Assembly (NCBI GenBank): GCA_022565135.1
Contig: JADFKA010000106.1
Location: 1-6,521, forward strand
Reading direction: 5' to 3'
Source: Pseudomonadota bacterium
GTDB lineage: Bacteria > Pseudomonadota > Gammaproteobacteria > Steroidobacterales > Woeseiaceae
DNA length: 6,521 nt
A program made the position numbers and the translations under genes. The notes under the pieces were generated by a model. The model made no database searches. It was not told the origin of the DNA and saw nothing but the letters and a program-made list of their open reading frames with translations. Of this stretch, positions 6,178-6,521 are shown one piece after another (position 1 is the first letter of the stretch; each line of letters begins with the position of its first letter).

Positions 6178-6207
6178 TTGACGCGACCTGCGCGTGCCGA
6201 CATTAAT
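6178..6207 (+). promoter_or_regulatory. Weak candidate promoter before the NERD-domain gene
   Basis: TTGACG at 6178-6183 matches the -35 consensus at 5 of 6 bases. The best -10 at 18 bases spacing is ATTAAT (6202-6207), only 4 of 6. An inverted repeat ACGCG/CGCGT (6181-6195, five-base loop) overlaps the -35 and spacer. A better-looking -10, GATAAT at 6225-6230, has no -35 partner and would put the transcript start at the start codon. The 68-base gap contains nothing else I recognise. Confidence 0.35.
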
Positions 6208-6238
6208 AGCTGTGCCCGATTACCGATAATGGAGTCCA

Positions 6239-6521
6239 ATGAGCGAATTCTTTCCAGTTGATGAATCCCAATGGTTCTTGGCGCTTGCGTCTATATTGGT
6301 GCTGCTCATTGCGTGGTTGTTTTACCGGCGTCGCATGCGTGCCACTGGACTTCAGCATGTGCTCAACGAAATCAGCTACGATCGCATTGACGGGCTGCTC
6401 ATTCCAGACGGCAGTGATGGTGAAATCCAGATCGAACACCTGTTGTTGACATCGCATGGATTGCTCATCGTCGACGTCAAGGATGTCGTTGGCGCCGTTT
6501 TCGGCAGCGACAAGATGCAGG
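6239..6521 (+). CDS. Membrane-anchored NERD-domain (nuclease-related) protein, 3' end missing
   Basis: First 94 residues; the rest lies beyond the window. The short N-terminus (residues 1-11) is acidic, then one transmembrane segment about 12-29 (WFLALASILVLLIAWLFY) is followed by RRRMR. By the positive-inside rule this places the C-terminal part in the cytoplasm. Residues about 40-94 match the opening of a NERD domain: an invariant-type IEHLLLTSHGLLIVDVKD stretch (65-82) and GAVFGSDKMQ (85-94). NERD domains resemble PD-(D/E)xK nucleases; Glu66 and Asp79-x-Lys81 sit where acidic and lysine active-site residues are expected, but activity is unproven. GGAG at 6231-6234 lies four bases before the ATG, slightly close. 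The biological role of this family in proteobacteria is not known to me. Confidence 0.8.
   Translation, partial: MSEFFPVDESQWFLALASILVLLIAWLFYRRRMRATGLQHVLNEISYDRIDGLLIPDGSDGEIQIEHLLLTSHGLLIVDVKDVVGAVFGSDKMQ

Noticed and set aside
6225..6230. GATAAT as the -10 box for the NERD gene
   Set aside because: No -35 hexamer lies 15-19 bases upstream, and it overlaps the ribosome binding site, so the transcript would begin at the start codon.
1..6521. CRISPR array, tandem repeats, insertion sequence or defence cassette
   Set aside because: No spaced direct repeats, no terminal inverted repeats and no transposase or effector genes were seen; the window is filled with housekeeping genes.

Overview
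The window reads as ordinary chromosomal core DNA of a gammaproteobacterium. Three things support this: the order pal, cpoB, tRNA-Lys, which E. coli also has; a fused aspartokinase-homoserine dehydrogenase heading a compact thrA-thrB-thrC operon; and a tRNA gene that encodes its own CCA end. Base composition is moderately GC-rich and uniform to the eye, with no sign of a mobile element, integration scar or foreign block. The genus cannot be named from the sequence. The proteins are clearly diverged from E. coli, which fits a free-living, perhaps environmental, lineage.

Layout. Positions 1-403 hold the end of pal, the peptidoglycan-binding lipoprotein of the Tol-Pal envelope system. Positions 427-1200 hold cpoB (ybgF), its periplasmic coiled-coil/TPR partner, here with a lipoprotein-type signal. 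Positions 1201-1283 carry a good sigma-70 promoter with a GC-rich discriminator and a leader hairpin, followed by tRNA-Lys(UUU) at 1284-1358. Positions 1359-1424 are a short gap with no convincing terminator, no strong promoter and no thrL-like leader peptide. Positions 1425-6170 are the complete threonine operon thrA, thrB, thrC, with gaps of 1 and 2 bases. Positions 6171-6238 are a short intergenic stretch with a weak candidate promoter. From 6239 to the window end is the start of a membrane-anchored NERD-domain protein.

How the genes work together. pal and cpoB belong to the outer-membrane constriction and septal peptidoglycan machinery. thrA supplies the first and third steps from aspartate (aspartate to aspartyl phosphate; aspartate semialdehyde to homoserine), thrB phosphorylates homoserine, and thrC converts O-phosphohomoserine to threonine. 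Aspartate semialdehyde dehydrogenase, the second step, is not in the window. The tRNA-Lys lies directly before thrA, and the sequence shows no strong reason for transcription to stop between them.

I found no previously undescribed multi-gene system. The points most worth checking are the lipobox on CpoB, the mixed ThrA/MetL character of the fused enzyme, and the possible tRNA-Lys/thr operon read-through.
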